DNA from: Naumannella halotolerans
GTDB lineage: Bacteria > Actinomycetota > Actinomycetes > Propionibacteriales > Propionibacteriaceae
Length of the DNA: 64,000 nt
Direction of reading: 5' to 3'
Assembly: GCF_004364645.1 (NCBI RefSeq)
Contig: NZ_SOAW01000002.1
Location: 186,001-250,000 of the forward strand
Positions 8,362 to 17,401 of the stretch are shown here, in pieces. The notes below the pieces were generated by a model. That model had not been told where the DNA came from. It did no database searches and was given only the letters and a program-made list of their open reading frames with translations. Position numbers and translations under genes: made by a program. How positions within the stretch are numbered: the first letter of the stretch is position 1; each line of letters opens with the position of its first letter.

Positions 8362-9789
8362 TTGAGTCAGGCGTCCTCCGGTGGTGACGGCAACACGGGC
8401 AACGACGCCCAGCGTCTCGTCGAAGTCTGGCGCAGCATCATCGCCGACGCCCCGAACATGCACCGAGGCTGGCTGCAGCACAGTGTTCCGCTGACCGTTC
8501 ACGAGTCCACCGCAGTGATCGCGGTACCCAACGACTTCACCCGGGATCGGATCGAGTCGAAGATGCGGGACTCGATCGAGGATGTGCTCTCCCTGGAGTT
8601 CGGCCGCCGACTGCGGGTGGCTCTCACCGTGGATCCCAGTCTCACCGACATCGACCTGCTCGACGACCCCGCAGACTCCGAGGTCGACGAGGAACCGGTC
8701 ATCCCGCCGGCACCGACCGCCCAGCCCCCGAGTCCGTCGTTGGACGGTACGAACACCCGGCTGAACCCGAAGTACTCCTTCGAGAACTTCGTCATCGGCC
8801 CCTCCAACCGCTTCGCCCACGCCGCAGCGGTCGCCGTCGCCGAGACTCCTGGCAAGGCCTACAACCCCTTGATGATCTACGGCGATTCGGGGTTGGGGAA
8901 GACCCACCTGTTGCATGCCCTGGGCCATTACGTGCGCAACTACTACGACCGTGCACGGGTTCGTTACGTCTCCACCGAAGAGCTCACGAACGACTTCATC
9001 AACGCGATCCAGAACAACCGTGCGGCCGAGTTCCGCCGCCGCTATCGCGATGTGGACGTGCTGCTGATCGACGACATCCAGTTCCTGGAGTCGAAGATCC
9101 AGACCCAGGAGGAGTTCTTCCACACCTTCAACACCCTGCACAACGCGCAGAAGCAGATCGTGATGACCTCCGACCGGCCGCCGAAGCTGCTCGAAGCGCT
9201 CGAACCCCGGCTGCGGAGCCGATTCGAGTGGGGCCTGATCACCGATGTGCAGGCGCCGGACCTGGAGACCCGGATCGCGATCCTGCGGAAGAAGGCCGCC
9301 CAGGAGAAGCTGACAGCAGGTCCAGAGGTGCTGGAGTTCATCGCCACCCGGATCCAGACCAACATCCGGGAACTCGAGGGGGCGCTGGTCCGGGTCACCG
9401 CCTATGCCTCCCTGCAGCGGGAAAACGTGAACCTGGCGCTGGCCGAGCAGGTGCTGAAGGACCTGATCCCACAGGGCCAGGAGGCCGAGATCACCGCCGG
9501 CACGATCATCGCCGAGACCGCCGACTACTTCGGCATCTCGGTCGAGGATCTGACCGGACAGTCGCGTACCCACGCACTGGTCAATGCCCGGCAGATCGCC
9601 ATGTACCTGTGCCGTGAGCTGACCGATCTGTCCCTGCCGAAGATCGGACAGCAGTTCGGCGGCCGGGATCACACCACGGTGATGCATTCGGAGCGCAAGA
9701 TCCGTACCCAGATGCATGAGCGACGCAGCCTGTTCAATCAGGTCAGTGAGCTGACCAACCGGATCAAGAACCAGCAGTCCCGGGCCTGA
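8362..9789 (+). CDS. dnaA: Chromosomal replication initiator DnaA
   Basis: The AAA+ initiator that binds DnaA boxes and melts oriC. Seen in order: an N-terminal DnaB-interaction domain (LVEVWRSIIADAPNMHRGWL), a Pro/Asp-rich linker, the AAA+ core with Walker A GDSGLGKTHL and Walker B LLIDDIQFLES, and a C-terminal DNA-binding domain with the DnaA signature GGRDHTTVMHSERKI. The frame is open from TTG 8287. I prefer TTG 8362 (475 residues) because GGAG lies 8 bases before it; the GTG at 8314 is a second possibility. It is transcribed away from rpmH. Confidence 0.95.
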   Translation: MSQASSGGDGNTGNDAQRLVEVWRSIIADAPNMHRGWLQHSVPLTVHESTAVIAVPNDFTRDRIESKMRDSIEDVLSLEFGRRLRVALTVDPSLTDIDLLDDPADSEVDEEPVIPPAPTAQPPSPSLDGTNTRLNPKYSFENFVIGPSNRFAHAAAVAVAETPGKAYNPLMIYGDSGLGKTHLLHALGHYVRNYYDRARVRYVSTEELTNDFINAIQNNRAAEFRRRYRDVDVLLIDDIQFLESKIQTQEEFFHTFNTLHNAQKQIVMTSDRPPKLLEALEPRLRSRFEWGLITDVQAPDLETRIAILRKKAAQEKLTAGPEVLEFIATRIQTNIRELEGALVRVTAYASLQRENVNLALAEQVLKDLIPQGQEAEITAGTIIAETADYFGISVEDLTGQSRTHALVNARQIAMYLCRELTDLSLPKIGQQFGGRDHTTVMHSERKIRTQMHERRSLFNQVSELTNRIKNQQSRA

Positions 9790-10063
9790 GCCCGCAGCCG
9801 GCTCGATCCGTCCTGAGCGAGTTCTCTCACCGATCTGGGCCCCCGCCAACTCGCGCCTCCGCCAACCTACGGCCTCCTACGGCCCTGCGGACCCACGCAT
9901 TCCCCCAGCCAGGCCTCCCGATGCGACCACGGCGGCGGTTCCCCGGAGGCCACGACGTACTGGGGCCCGAGCCACCATCGCCGGTGACCGAACCACGCCA
10001 ACGCCACCCGATTCAGGGTGCTCTCATCATCGGCTGAGACACCGCCATGCACCCCGTCTGGCG

Positions 10064-10095
10064 TTGTGCACAGTTGTCCACACATCTGTGGACAA
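10064..10095. promoter_or_regulatory. Cluster of three DnaA boxes
   Basis: TTGTGCACA (10064-10072), TTGTCCACA (10074-10082) and, inverted, TGTGGACAA (10087-10095). The last two form a perfect inverted pair TTGTCCACA-n4-TGTGGACAA. TTGTCCACA is the form preferred in high-G+C actinobacteria. Confidence 0.85.
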
Positions 10096-10232
10096 CTGGG
10101 GAAACTCACCGCCACCCTGTGGGGCGCCGATCACCCCTCCACCGCCCGTCCGCAACTACTCCCCGTGTAATTCTCGGTTCTGCACACCTCGCTCAACAAC
10201 GCGAAAGTCGCTCCGACCAGCGCAAACGCTGG

Positions 10233-10241
10233 TTGTGCACA
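10233..10241 (+). promoter_or_regulatory. DnaA-box-like site
   Basis: TTGTGCACA, identical to the 9-mer at 10064 and one base from TTGTCCACA. Confidence 0.6.
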
Positions 10242-10314
10242 GGATTCACAAGCCCTACGACTACTACGGACGGATACACATCCAGAACAGATTGAAGTAA
10301 CCACCCGCGCTGAC

Positions 10315-10323
10315 TGTGGGTAA
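10315..10323 (-). promoter_or_regulatory. DnaA-box-like site
   Basis: TGTGGGTAA, the complement of TTACCCACA (one mismatch to the consensus), and the same variant as at 8267-8275. Confidence 0.55.
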
Positions 10324-10752
10324 CCCCCGTCACCACGACGCGAACCTCCCGACCAGGTCACCAACGGCACACCTCGAGTCATCACGGCCGACCACAGATA
10401 TGAAGTCGTGATCATTGAAACTGAGAATTCTTGAGGGTTCTGTGGTCTCATGGGTATGTCGGAACCGAGCAGTCGGCAGACGACCCTTTCAAACCCCGGG
10501 GCGTGGCGGAGTGGAGTGGCCCGCCACGTCTCGGGTATCAACACCGGCGCGCTGATCAGCAGCCCAGTGACAACCTCCTTGCAGCCAGTCTGACCGCGAC
10601 CTCCGACACCGATCGAACTACGAACCGGACTGCCCGCGCGTGTGCACCGGAACCGGCTGACTGACTATGATCACAAGCGCTGTTCCTACCTCGTCCACCC
10701 CAGGGCAGCGTTCCGGCGACAGCCGCTGGTCCCGACACATCAGGAGGTGGCG

Positions 10753-11916
10753 GTGAAGGTCAGAGTCGAGCGTGACGTGTTGGCAGAGGCAGTTGCCTGG
10801 GCTGCCCGCAACATCCCCAACCGCCCGAGTGCGCCGATTCTCGCCGGTCTGCTGGTCCGTGCCGATGATTCCGGCTTGGTCCTGTCCGGATACGACAGCG
10901 ACACCTCGGTGCGGATCGCGGTGGCGGCCGAGGTCTCCGACGAGGGGGAATCCCTGGTCTCCGGCCGGCTGCTCGCCGACATCGCCCGATCGCTGCCGAA
11001 CAAGCCGGTCGACATCACCGCCGATGATTCCCAGCTGGAACTGGTCTGTGGCTCATCGCGGTTCACCCTGCAGACACTGCCGGTGATCGAGTACCCGGCT
11101 CTGCCGTCACTGCCGCAGACCGTCGGCACCGCCGGAGCCGACACCTTCGCCCGCGCGGTGAGCCAGGTGGTCGTCGCCGCCGGGCGAGACGAACTGCTGC
11201 CGGTGTTCACCGCGGTACGGATGGAGATCGACGGCGACACCGTCTCTTTGCTGGCCACCGACCGTTACCGGATGGCGCTCAAGGAGTTCACCTGGCATCC
11301 GGCCTCCACCCAGGCCAGCGGCGCCGCACTCGTACCTGCCCGCGTGCTCTCCGAGACCGCGAAGTCGATGACCTCGGGTGACGAGGTGGCACTGAGCCTG
11401 TCCTCGGGCTCCACAGGGGACGGACTGATCGGCTTCGAGGCCGACCTCGGATCCCACGGGGTACGCCAGACCACCACCCGCTTGCTCGACGGTGAGTTCC
11501 CGAAGGTCCGGCACCTGATGAAGATCGAGCCGGCACTGACCGTTCGGGCAGCCGTGGCCGACCTGATCGCCGCCGCCCGCCGTGTCGCACTGGTCGCCGA
11601 ACGCAACACCCCGTTGCGGATGTTGATCTCGGAGGAACAGCTCACCCTGGAGGCCGCCACCGGTGACCAGGCCCGAGCCTCCGAGGCGATCGAAGCCGTG
11701 ATCGATCTGCGTGGTGCCGACGAGCCGGCACTGACCGCGGCCGGCTTCAACCCCAGCTACCTGCTCGATGCCCTCGGCGCCCTCGACGTCCCCTACGTCA
11801 ACTTCTCCTTCACCGCACCGGGCAAGCCCTGTCTGCTGACCGGCCTGGAGGATCTGACCGGAACCCCGCAGGACGATTACCGCCATGTGATCATGTTGAT
11901 GAGGTTGCCGAACTGA
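10753..11916 (+). CDS. dnaN: DNA polymerase III beta subunit (sliding clamp)
   Basis: A 387-residue processivity clamp. The protein starts VKVRVERDVLAEAVAWAARN and ends with the clamp-typical YRHVIMLMRLPN. The central and C-terminal clamp domains are recognisable (LLATDRYRMALKEF and FNPSYLLDALGAL). The GTG at 10753 is chosen because AGGAGGTGG lies directly upstream and the longer open frame (from 10642) adds residues with no family resemblance. It follows oriC and leads a rightward gene group with gnd, recF and dciA. Confidence 0.96.
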   Translation: MKVRVERDVLAEAVAWAARNIPNRPSAPILAGLLVRADDSGLVLSGYDSDTSVRIAVAAEVSDEGESLVSGRLLADIARSLPNKPVDITADDSQLELVCGSSRFTLQTLPVIEYPALPSLPQTVGTAGADTFARAVSQVVVAAGRDELLPVFTAVRMEIDGDTVSLLATDRYRMALKEFTWHPASTQASGAALVPARVLSETAKSMTSGDEVALSLSSGSTGDGLIGFEADLGSHGVRQTTTRLLDGEFPKVRHLMKIEPALTVRAAVADLIAAARRVALVAERNTPLRMLISEEQLTLEAATGDQARASEAIEAVIDLRGADEPALTAAGFNPSYLLDALGALDVPYVNFSFTAPGKPCLLTGLEDLTGTPQDDYRHVIMLMRLPN

Positions 11917-12013
11917 TCATCGGCAGCCGCCCCACGTGACGGCAACCACCTCCGGACGCAATGTCGAGTCCGAGCACCGAATGGACACCCGACCGAACGA
12001 AGGAATGTTGATC

Positions 12014-12952
12014 ATGAAGCTAGGACTCGTCGGACTGGGCAAGATGGGCGGCAACATGCGGCAGCGGATCCGCGACGCCGGCATCGATGTCGTCGGCTAC
12101 GACCGCAACGCCGAGATCAGCGATTCCGACAGCCTGGCCGACATGGTCGCCCAGCTCGGCGAAGGACCGCGGGTGGTCTGGCTGATGCTGCCGGTGCAGT
12201 TCGTGAAGCAGACCCTGGACGAGCTGAAGGACCTGCTGGGCGAGGGCGACATCGTCGTCGACGGCGGCAACTCCAAGTGGATCAACGACAAGAACAACGC
12301 AGCTTATCTGTCCGATGCCGGGATCGGTTACCTCGACGTCGGCGTCTCCGGCGGTGTCTGGGGACGACAGAACGGGTACGCACTGATGGTCGGCGGCTCC
12401 GATCCCGATGTGGCCACGGTGATGCCGGTGTTCGAGGCATTGAAGCCCGAGGGTGACTATGGGTTCGTCCACGCCGGAGGGGTCGGCGCCGGCCACTTCG
12501 CGAAGATGGTCCACAACGGGATCGAGTACGGCATGATGCAGTCCCTGGCCGAGGGCTGGGAACTGTTGATGGCAGCCGACGAGGTCACCGACGTACCGGC
12601 GGTCTTCGCCTCCTGGCAGGAGGGATCGGTGGTCAAGTCCTGGCTGCTGGATCTGTGCGTGCTGGCGATGAAGGACGATCCGAAGCTGGACAAGATCCGC
12701 GGTTTCGCCGAGGACTCCGGTGAGGGCCGCTGGACCGTGGAGGCCGGTGTCGACCTGGCGGTGCCCACCCCGGCGATCACGGCTGCCCTGTACGCCCGCT
12801 TCTCCTCCCGGCAGGAGGATCCGCCGGCGATGAAGCTGGTCTCGGCGATGCGGAACCAGTTCGGCGGCCACGCCGTGGTGGAGGACAAGCCGGCCGTGGT
12901 CGACGAGTCCGATGTCGACGAGTCCACCGCCCAGAGTTCGGATGCGAGCTGA
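12014..12952 (+). CDS. gnd: 6-phosphogluconate dehydrogenase (decarboxylating), short type
   Basis: A 312-residue enzyme converting 6-phosphogluconate to ribulose 5-phosphate and CO2 with reduction of NAD(P). The Rossmann motif GLVGLGKMGGNM is at the N-terminus; the substrate motifs VVDGGNSKW, VGVSGGVWG and KMVHNGIEYGMMQ are intact. The length fits the shorter group of the family. The ATG at 12014 follows GAAGGA by about 10 bases. A gnd gene between dnaN and recF is a known actinobacterial arrangement. The end of gnd is tightly joined to recF. Confidence 0.94.
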   Translation: MKLGLVGLGKMGGNMRQRIRDAGIDVVGYDRNAEISDSDSLADMVAQLGEGPRVVWLMLPVQFVKQTLDELKDLLGEGDIVVDGGNSKWINDKNNAAYLSDAGIGYLDVGVSGGVWGRQNGYALMVGGSDPDVATVMPVFEALKPEGDYGFVHAGGVGAGHFAKMVHNGIEYGMMQSLAEGWELLMAADEVTDVPAVFASWQEGSVVKSWLLDLCVLAMKDDPKLDKIRGFAEDSGEGRWTVEAGVDLAVPTPAITAALYARFSSRQEDPPAMKLVSAMRNQFGGHAVVEDKPAVVDESDVDESTAQSSDAS

Positions 12953-12958
12953 CCTGCC

Positions 12959-14098
12959 CTGTTCGTCGATCATCTGACCCTGGCCGATTTCCGGTCCTAT
13001 CCGAGCGCTGACTTCGCGCTGGAACCGGGGGCGACGACCTTCGTCGGCGCGAACGGGCAGGGAAAGACGAATCTCGTCGAGGCCATCGACTACCTGGCCA
13101 GCCTGGGTTCCCACCGGGTCTCCTCCGACATCCCCCTGGTACGTCACACCGCGGAGAAGGCACTGGTCAGGGCACGGGTACGCGCCGGCCTGGACGATGA
13201 CCGGGCGGTGCTGCTGGAGGTGGAGATCAACCCGGGCCGAGCCAATCGGGCCCGGCTGAACCGTTCCCCGGTCCAGCGGCCGCGAGAACTGCTCGGCATC
13301 TTGCGGACGGTGGTCTTCTCACCCGAGGATCTGGCGATCGTGAAGGGAGACCCGGGGGAGCGGCGACGTTTCATCGACCAGTTGCTGATCACCCGGTGGC
13401 CGCGGATGGCGGCAGTGAAGGCCGATTACGACAAGGTGCTGAAACAACGCTCGGCCCTGCTGAAGTCGCTGGCCGGCAGGTCGCGATCGGCTCAGGGCGA
13501 TGCCGAGCACACCTTGGCGGTGTGGAGCGACCAGCTGGCTCGCTTCGGGGCCGAGTTGTTGCAGGCCCGGTTGCGTACGCTGGCCGAACTCGCACCGTAC
13601 GCCGCCGAGGCCTATGCCGCGATCGCACCGCGGAACAACCTGGCCAAGATCACCTACGCGCCGGCGATGCCACTGCCGGCCGGCGATGACCGCGACGAGC
13701 TGGCCGCGGCCCTGATCGAGCAGATGGAACAACGGCGGGAGGAGGAGCTGCGGCGTGGTCTCACCCTGGTCGGACCGCATCGCGATGAGATCACCTTGGA
13801 GCTGGGAGATCTGCCGGCCCGCGGGTACGCCTCCCACGGTGAGTCCTGGTCGTTCGCCCTCAGCCTGCGATTGGGTGGGTTCGATCTGCTGCGTGCCGAC
13901 GGTCTGCAGCCGGTGCTGATCCTCGACGACGTCTTCGCCGAACTCGACGCCACCCGGCGCGAACGGCTCGCCGGACATGTGGCCGAGGCCGAGCAGGTGC
14001 TGATCACCGCCGCCGTCGCCGGCGACGTTCCCGGACAGCTGGCCGGGGCCCGCTTCATCGTGGAGGATGGGAACATCACCTCCGAGGAGCAGCCGTGA
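12959..14098 (+). CDS. recF: DNA repair protein RecF with apparent CTG start
   Basis: RecF loads RecA at gaps with RecO and RecR. Family-like sequence begins FVDHLTLADFRSY immediately after the gnd stop, and Walker A GANGQGKT follows at about residue 30. Other signatures are DLAIVKGDPGERRRFID and the ABC-type LILDDVFAELD. No ATG, GTG or TTG precedes the Walker A motif in frame; the only codon in the expected place is CTG at 12959, 6 bases after the gnd stop and in the same frame. I therefore start it there (379 residues). The first GTG in frame, at 13208, would remove the ATPase motif and cannot be right. Its stop overlaps the next start (GTGA). Confidence 0.9.
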   Translation: MFVDHLTLADFRSYPSADFALEPGATTFVGANGQGKTNLVEAIDYLASLGSHRVSSDIPLVRHTAEKALVRARVRAGLDDDRAVLLEVEINPGRANRARLNRSPVQRPRELLGILRTVVFSPEDLAIVKGDPGERRRFIDQLLITRWPRMAAVKADYDKVLKQRSALLKSLAGRSRSAQGDAEHTLAVWSDQLARFGAELLQARLRTLAELAPYAAEAYAAIAPRNNLAKITYAPAMPLPAGDDRDELAAALIEQMEQRREEELRRGLTLVGPHRDEITLELGDLPARGYASHGESWSFALSLRLGGFDLLRADGLQPVLILDDVFAELDATRRERLAGHVAEAEQVLITAAVAGDVPGQLAGARFIVEDGNITSEEQP

Positions 14099-14733
14099 GC
14101 CGACCCGACGGACAGCGTCCCGACGACGACCCGGCTCCGTCAACGCCCGCGGCCGATGGGGGTTCACCGGCCAACGGGGGTTCACCACCCGAATCGGTCG
14201 ACCCGACCACCACCCCCGGAGAGCTGCCGCCGGGCCTCGATCGCCAGGCCTACGATTCGACCGGGCTCGATCTGGCACGGCAGATCGCCGGCGCGGTGAA
14301 CGGCCGGACGGTACGCCGCCGACCTCGCCGCAGGTCCCGGCCGATCGGACCGGAGGTCTCCGGTGCCGCCCCCGATGATCGGGATCCGCAACTGCTGGGT
14401 GCCGGCCTTGCCCGGCTGTTCGAGTCCCGCGGCTGGAGCATGCGGGTCAACCTGCAGACCCTGTTGGCCCGCTGGCCGGCGATCGTCGGTGAGGTGAATG
14501 CCGAGCACAGCCGACCGGAGGGATTCGACGACGGCGTACTCACCGTCCGTACCGATGCGACGGTCTGGGCCAGCTCCTTGCGCACCATCGCACCCCAGGT
14601 GGTCGCCCGGTTGAACAGCGACCTCGGCGAGGGGGCGGTGACCAGGATCGTCGTCCGCGGTCCGGATGCGCCGAGCTGGAAACATGGCCGGTACTCCGTG
14701 CGCGGCCGCGGAGTCCGAGACACCTACGGCTGA
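14095..14733 (+). CDS. DciA-like protein (DUF721)
   Basis: A 212-residue protein with a disordered, Pro/Asp-rich N-terminal part and a C-terminal DUF721 domain (LLARWPAIVGEVNAEHSRPE, then LTVRTDATVWASSLR). DUF721 proteins of the DciA type help load the DnaB helicase in bacteria lacking DnaC. The GTG start overlaps the recF stop. Position between recF and gyrB is classical for actinobacterial DUF721 genes. Confidence 0.85.
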   Translation: MSRPDGQRPDDDPAPSTPAADGGSPANGGSPPESVDPTTTPGELPPGLDRQAYDSTGLDLARQIAGAVNGRTVRRRPRRRSRPIGPEVSGAAPDDRDPQLLGAGLARLFESRGWSMRVNLQTLLARWPAIVGEVNAEHSRPEGFDDGVLTVRTDATVWASSLRTIAPQVVARLNSDLGEGAVTRIVVRGPDAPSWKHGRYSVRGRGVRDTYG

Positions 14734-14817
14734 GCGCTGCGGCCACCCGAGGCTGGTGTCCGGGACGCCTGTGAGGGTGGAGGCAAGCGACCCCGCCGGC
14801 GGTTTACACTCCCCTCA

Positions 14818-16170
14818 ATGCGTACGCTGCGGTCCTTCTGGCACCAGCTCTACGACCTGGCAGTCACCACGGTCGTGGTCTGGTGGAGGCTGCTGCCCAC
14901 CCTGCTGCTGATCCAGATCCTGAGCTGGACCTCCTTCGCGATCAGCCAGCACATCGGGGCCCTGGTCTCGGCCGTGTCCATCTGGCTGGCGATCGCCTTG
15001 TTGGCGATGGGATTCGTGGCGATCCTGATCGGGTACGTGATCTCGCTGCGGATGGTCGGTGCCGAGCTGCGGATCGACGACCTCGCTCCGGATTCCGACG
15101 AGAACGGGCGCCGGTCGGTGATCGACCTGCTGGCTGCCACCTTGTTGCCGTTCCTCGGTATCTACGGCGTCTTCCAGTACGTGCAGAACGAGGCGGGGCA
15201 GATGTTCCTGCTGGCCGACATCATGTACGGCGGGGTCTTCAGCGATGTCGATCTGCTCGGCCCGATCGACCCGACCCGCGGGCCTGCAGCCTTCGCCACG
15301 GTGCTCGGGGTCCTGGTCGGCATCTACATCGTCCGCCGCGGCCTCGACCTGGTCCATGAACGGACCGGGCGGCCGGTGCTGGGATTGATCACCGCCTTCC
15401 TCGAGGCGACCTTCCTGTTGGTGATCATCTTCGGCGGACAACGGTTGATCAGCCGGGCCCGTTTCTGGTGGGAGGACCGGGAGTTCCACACCTGGATCGA
15501 GTTGGGCATCCAGGGTCTGGCGCGCTCACTCGAGCCCCTCCGGATCGATCTTCCCGAGATCCTGCAGACCCTCGGCAGTTGGCTGTCGATCCTGTGGGGA
15601 CTGTTCCTCGGCGGTACGGTCGAGCCGCTGCTCTGGTTGGCGGTCGCGGCGCTGGTCTTCGGTACCCATGTGCTGTCGTTGGCCGAGCTGTGGCGCAAGG
15701 GTCAACCGCTCAGTGCGCAGGTCGTACCACCCGGCCTGCGGAAACGGATCCATCGACCGGACCGGACCGATCGGGGAATCGGTCGCCGGATCTGGCTGGA
15801 GATCCAGGAGGCTGCTTTCGGTGACATCGACGACCGCTATCTGCCGACCCTGCAGTCGATCCGGTTGGTGATCAAACCGGGACTGACCTTCCTGGCCGCT
15901 TATCTGGTCCTCTACGCGGTGGTGCAGCTGCTCAGTCAGGCGGTCTACGAGCTGGTCATCCGGGTCACCGGCGGAGAGAGTTACAGCTGGTGGATGGCGG
16001 TCCTGCCGATCGTCCGTTTCGCCACCGCACTCGTCTACCAACCGATGTTCATCGTCTTGTTGGCCGTCACCTTCCACCGCTGCCTGCTGACCCTGCGGGG
16101 CAAGGCCAACCGGGCCCCGGCAGTGATCAGGATCCCGTCGGCGCAACGGGCGGTGGCCGATGCCGGGTGA
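14818..16170 (+). CDS. Polytopic membrane protein of unknown function
   Basis: A 450-residue protein I do not recognise. Hydrophobic stretches lie near residues 18-36, 40-70, 99-122, 160-180, 196-212, 255-288, 355-380 and 400-425, so about eight membrane segments are likely. The N-terminus is MRTLRSFWHQLYDLAVTTVV. The following gene overlaps its 3' end by 11 bases, implying coupled expression. With the next three genes it forms a cluster of membrane-anchored proteins between dciA and gyrB; a role in the envelope is an inference from topology only. Confidence 0.75.
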   Translation: MRTLRSFWHQLYDLAVTTVVVWWRLLPTLLLIQILSWTSFAISQHIGALVSAVSIWLAIALLAMGFVAILIGYVISLRMVGAELRIDDLAPDSDENGRRSVIDLLAATLLPFLGIYGVFQYVQNEAGQMFLLADIMYGGVFSDVDLLGPIDPTRGPAAFATVLGVLVGIYIVRRGLDLVHERTGRPVLGLITAFLEATFLLVIIFGGQRLISRARFWWEDREFHTWIELGIQGLARSLEPLRIDLPEILQTLGSWLSILWGLFLGGTVEPLLWLAVAALVFGTHVLSLAELWRKGQPLSAQVVPPGLRKRIHRPDRTDRGIGRRIWLEIQEAAFGDIDDRYLPTLQSIRLVIKPGLTFLAAYLVLYAVVQLLSQAVYELVIRVTGGESYSWWMAVLPIVRFATALVYQPMFIVLLAVTFHRCLLTLRGKANRAPAVIRIPSAQRAVADAG

Positions 16171-16798
16171 CGGACACCTGAGTGTCAGCCGATTCGGCGG
16201 CGAACGTATCCGCCCGCAGACCGAGCGGAGTCCTCTGCGGTCCCGGCTGGCGGCCTGGCCGTCGTTGCTGATGATCATCGTCGCAGCGGTCTTCGGCGGC
16301 TGGCTGGTCGACCTGAACGACCGGTACGAAGGCGAGGTCCGCTTCGTCGACCACACCTACCCGGCGGGGGAGACCGTTCCCCTGGAGGATCTGCAGATCC
16401 GGCAGATCGATCTTGCCGCGGCCGAGAACGTGGACGGCCTGTCCAGTCCGGGAGCGCTGGTGGTGATCCTGCGTTTCCGGGTGGAGAACCATGGGACGGG
16501 CCCGGAGGGCATCTCCCACATCAACCTGGTCGATCCTGCCGGCTACACCTTCGTCAGCGAGAACTCCGCACCGCAGGTGGCCGCCGGTTTCGCCACCACT
16601 TTCGATCTTGCGTTCCTGGTCGATCCCGATCACCTGCAGGGACTGCAGGTGCAGCTGGACAACAGCGGCATCTACACCTTCGCCGATGAACGCACCGAGA
16701 TCGATCTCGGCATCGACGAGGTACGCGCGGCGCAGCTGCGCGAGTCCGCCCGGGGCCTTGTCGTGGAGTCCCGGGCCGATGAGGTGGAGGGGTTGTGA
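16160..16798 (+). CDS. Single-pass membrane protein with extracytoplasmic beta-rich domain
   Basis: A 212-residue protein with a basic N-terminus, one transmembrane helix near residues 33-52 (WPSLLMIIVAAVFGGWLV) and an exported domain rich in short beta strands (ALVVILRFRVENHGTGPEG, then AGFATTFDLAFLVD). This layout resembles DUF4352/TelA-like immunoglobulin-fold domains, but I cannot assign a family. The ATG overlaps the preceding gene and its stop overlaps the next start (GTGA), so it is the middle gene of a coupled trio. Confidence 0.72.
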   Translation: MPGDGHLSVSRFGGERIRPQTERSPLRSRLAAWPSLLMIIVAAVFGGWLVDLNDRYEGEVRFVDHTYPAGETVPLEDLQIRQIDLAAAENVDGLSSPGALVVILRFRVENHGTGPEGISHINLVDPAGYTFVSENSAPQVAAGFATTFDLAFLVDPDHLQGLQVQLDNSGIYTFADERTEIDLGIDEVRAAQLRESARGLVVESRADEVEGL

Positions 16799-17370
16799 GC
16801 ACGCCGTACCCCGTCACCGGCGCCGCCCCGCGACGGGCTCGGTACGCACCGGTCGACCGGCCGCGGCTGCGGAGCTGGTTGTGGGTGCTGATCGCCGGCA
16901 GTCTGACCATCGCGCTGCTGGCCGGATGGGCCTTCTACGTCCGTGCCTTCACCGTCGACCGGCATCGGCAGCTGCCGCCCGGTGAACCCATCGTCGACGG
17001 TGACTTCAGTATCCGCGTGCTCGGCTTCAGCCGGACCGCCAGCCTCGGTGGCAGCGAGTACAGCGACCCCGAGGTCGCACCGCCGGGATCGGAGTACGTG
17101 GTGGTGCAGGCCGAGGCGACCGCTGTCACGGCCGCGGAGTCCTACTGCGCACCGCAACTTCTCGGAGCGAACGGTCAACGCTGGGAGAGGGCCAGCGTCT
17201 ACGGGCTGGACACCGTCGACAACTGCGAGAACGCCGCCGCCGCACCCGGCCGACCGATGCCGCAGACCTTCCTCTATCTGGTGCCGACCTCACAGATCGA
17301 CCGGCTGTACGGCCTGACCTCGGAACACTACGACGGCTCCTACGACAAGGTCGGCACTCCGGCGCCGTGA
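16795..17370 (+). CDS. Single-pass membrane protein, paralogous layout to its neighbour
   Basis: A 191-residue protein: a short basic N-terminus, a transmembrane helix near residues 22-44 (LWVLIAGSLTIALLAGWAF) and an exported domain containing two cysteines (SYCAPQLLG and DNCENAA) that could form a disulfide. The topology repeats that of the preceding product. The start overlaps the upstream stop by 4 bases. Function is unknown; it is convergent with the next gene, which has the same topology. Confidence 0.72.
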   Translation: MSTPYPVTGAAPRRARYAPVDRPRLRSWLWVLIAGSLTIALLAGWAFYVRAFTVDRHRQLPPGEPIVDGDFSIRVLGFSRTASLGGSEYSDPEVAPPGSEYVVVQAEATAVTAAESYCAPQLLGANGQRWERASVYGLDTVDNCENAAAAPGRPMPQTFLYLVPTSQIDRLYGLTSEHYDGSYDKVGTPAP

Positions 17371-17401
17371 TTCCCGGGCGTGGCTGTAGGCGGGGCCGGG
17401 C

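Larger units (their letters stand above)
9790..10752. other. Origin of replication region (oriC) between dnaA and dnaN
   Basis: A 963-bp gap without a convincing gene, in the usual oriC position. It holds a cluster of DnaA-box-like 9-mers near 10064-10095 and more at 10233 and 10315. A locally AT-richer stretch around 10400-10445 (GATCATTGAAACTGAGAATT) could be an unwinding element. Gene orientation also diverges here. The exact melting site cannot be fixed by eye. Confidence 0.85.

Noticed and set aside
9867-10115. An 82-codon minus-strand frame in oriC with some protein-like sequence (LNRVALAWFGHRRWWLG).
   Set aside because: It overlaps the DnaA box cluster, has no ribosome binding site and no recognisable family. 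It deserves a homology search but is not supported here.
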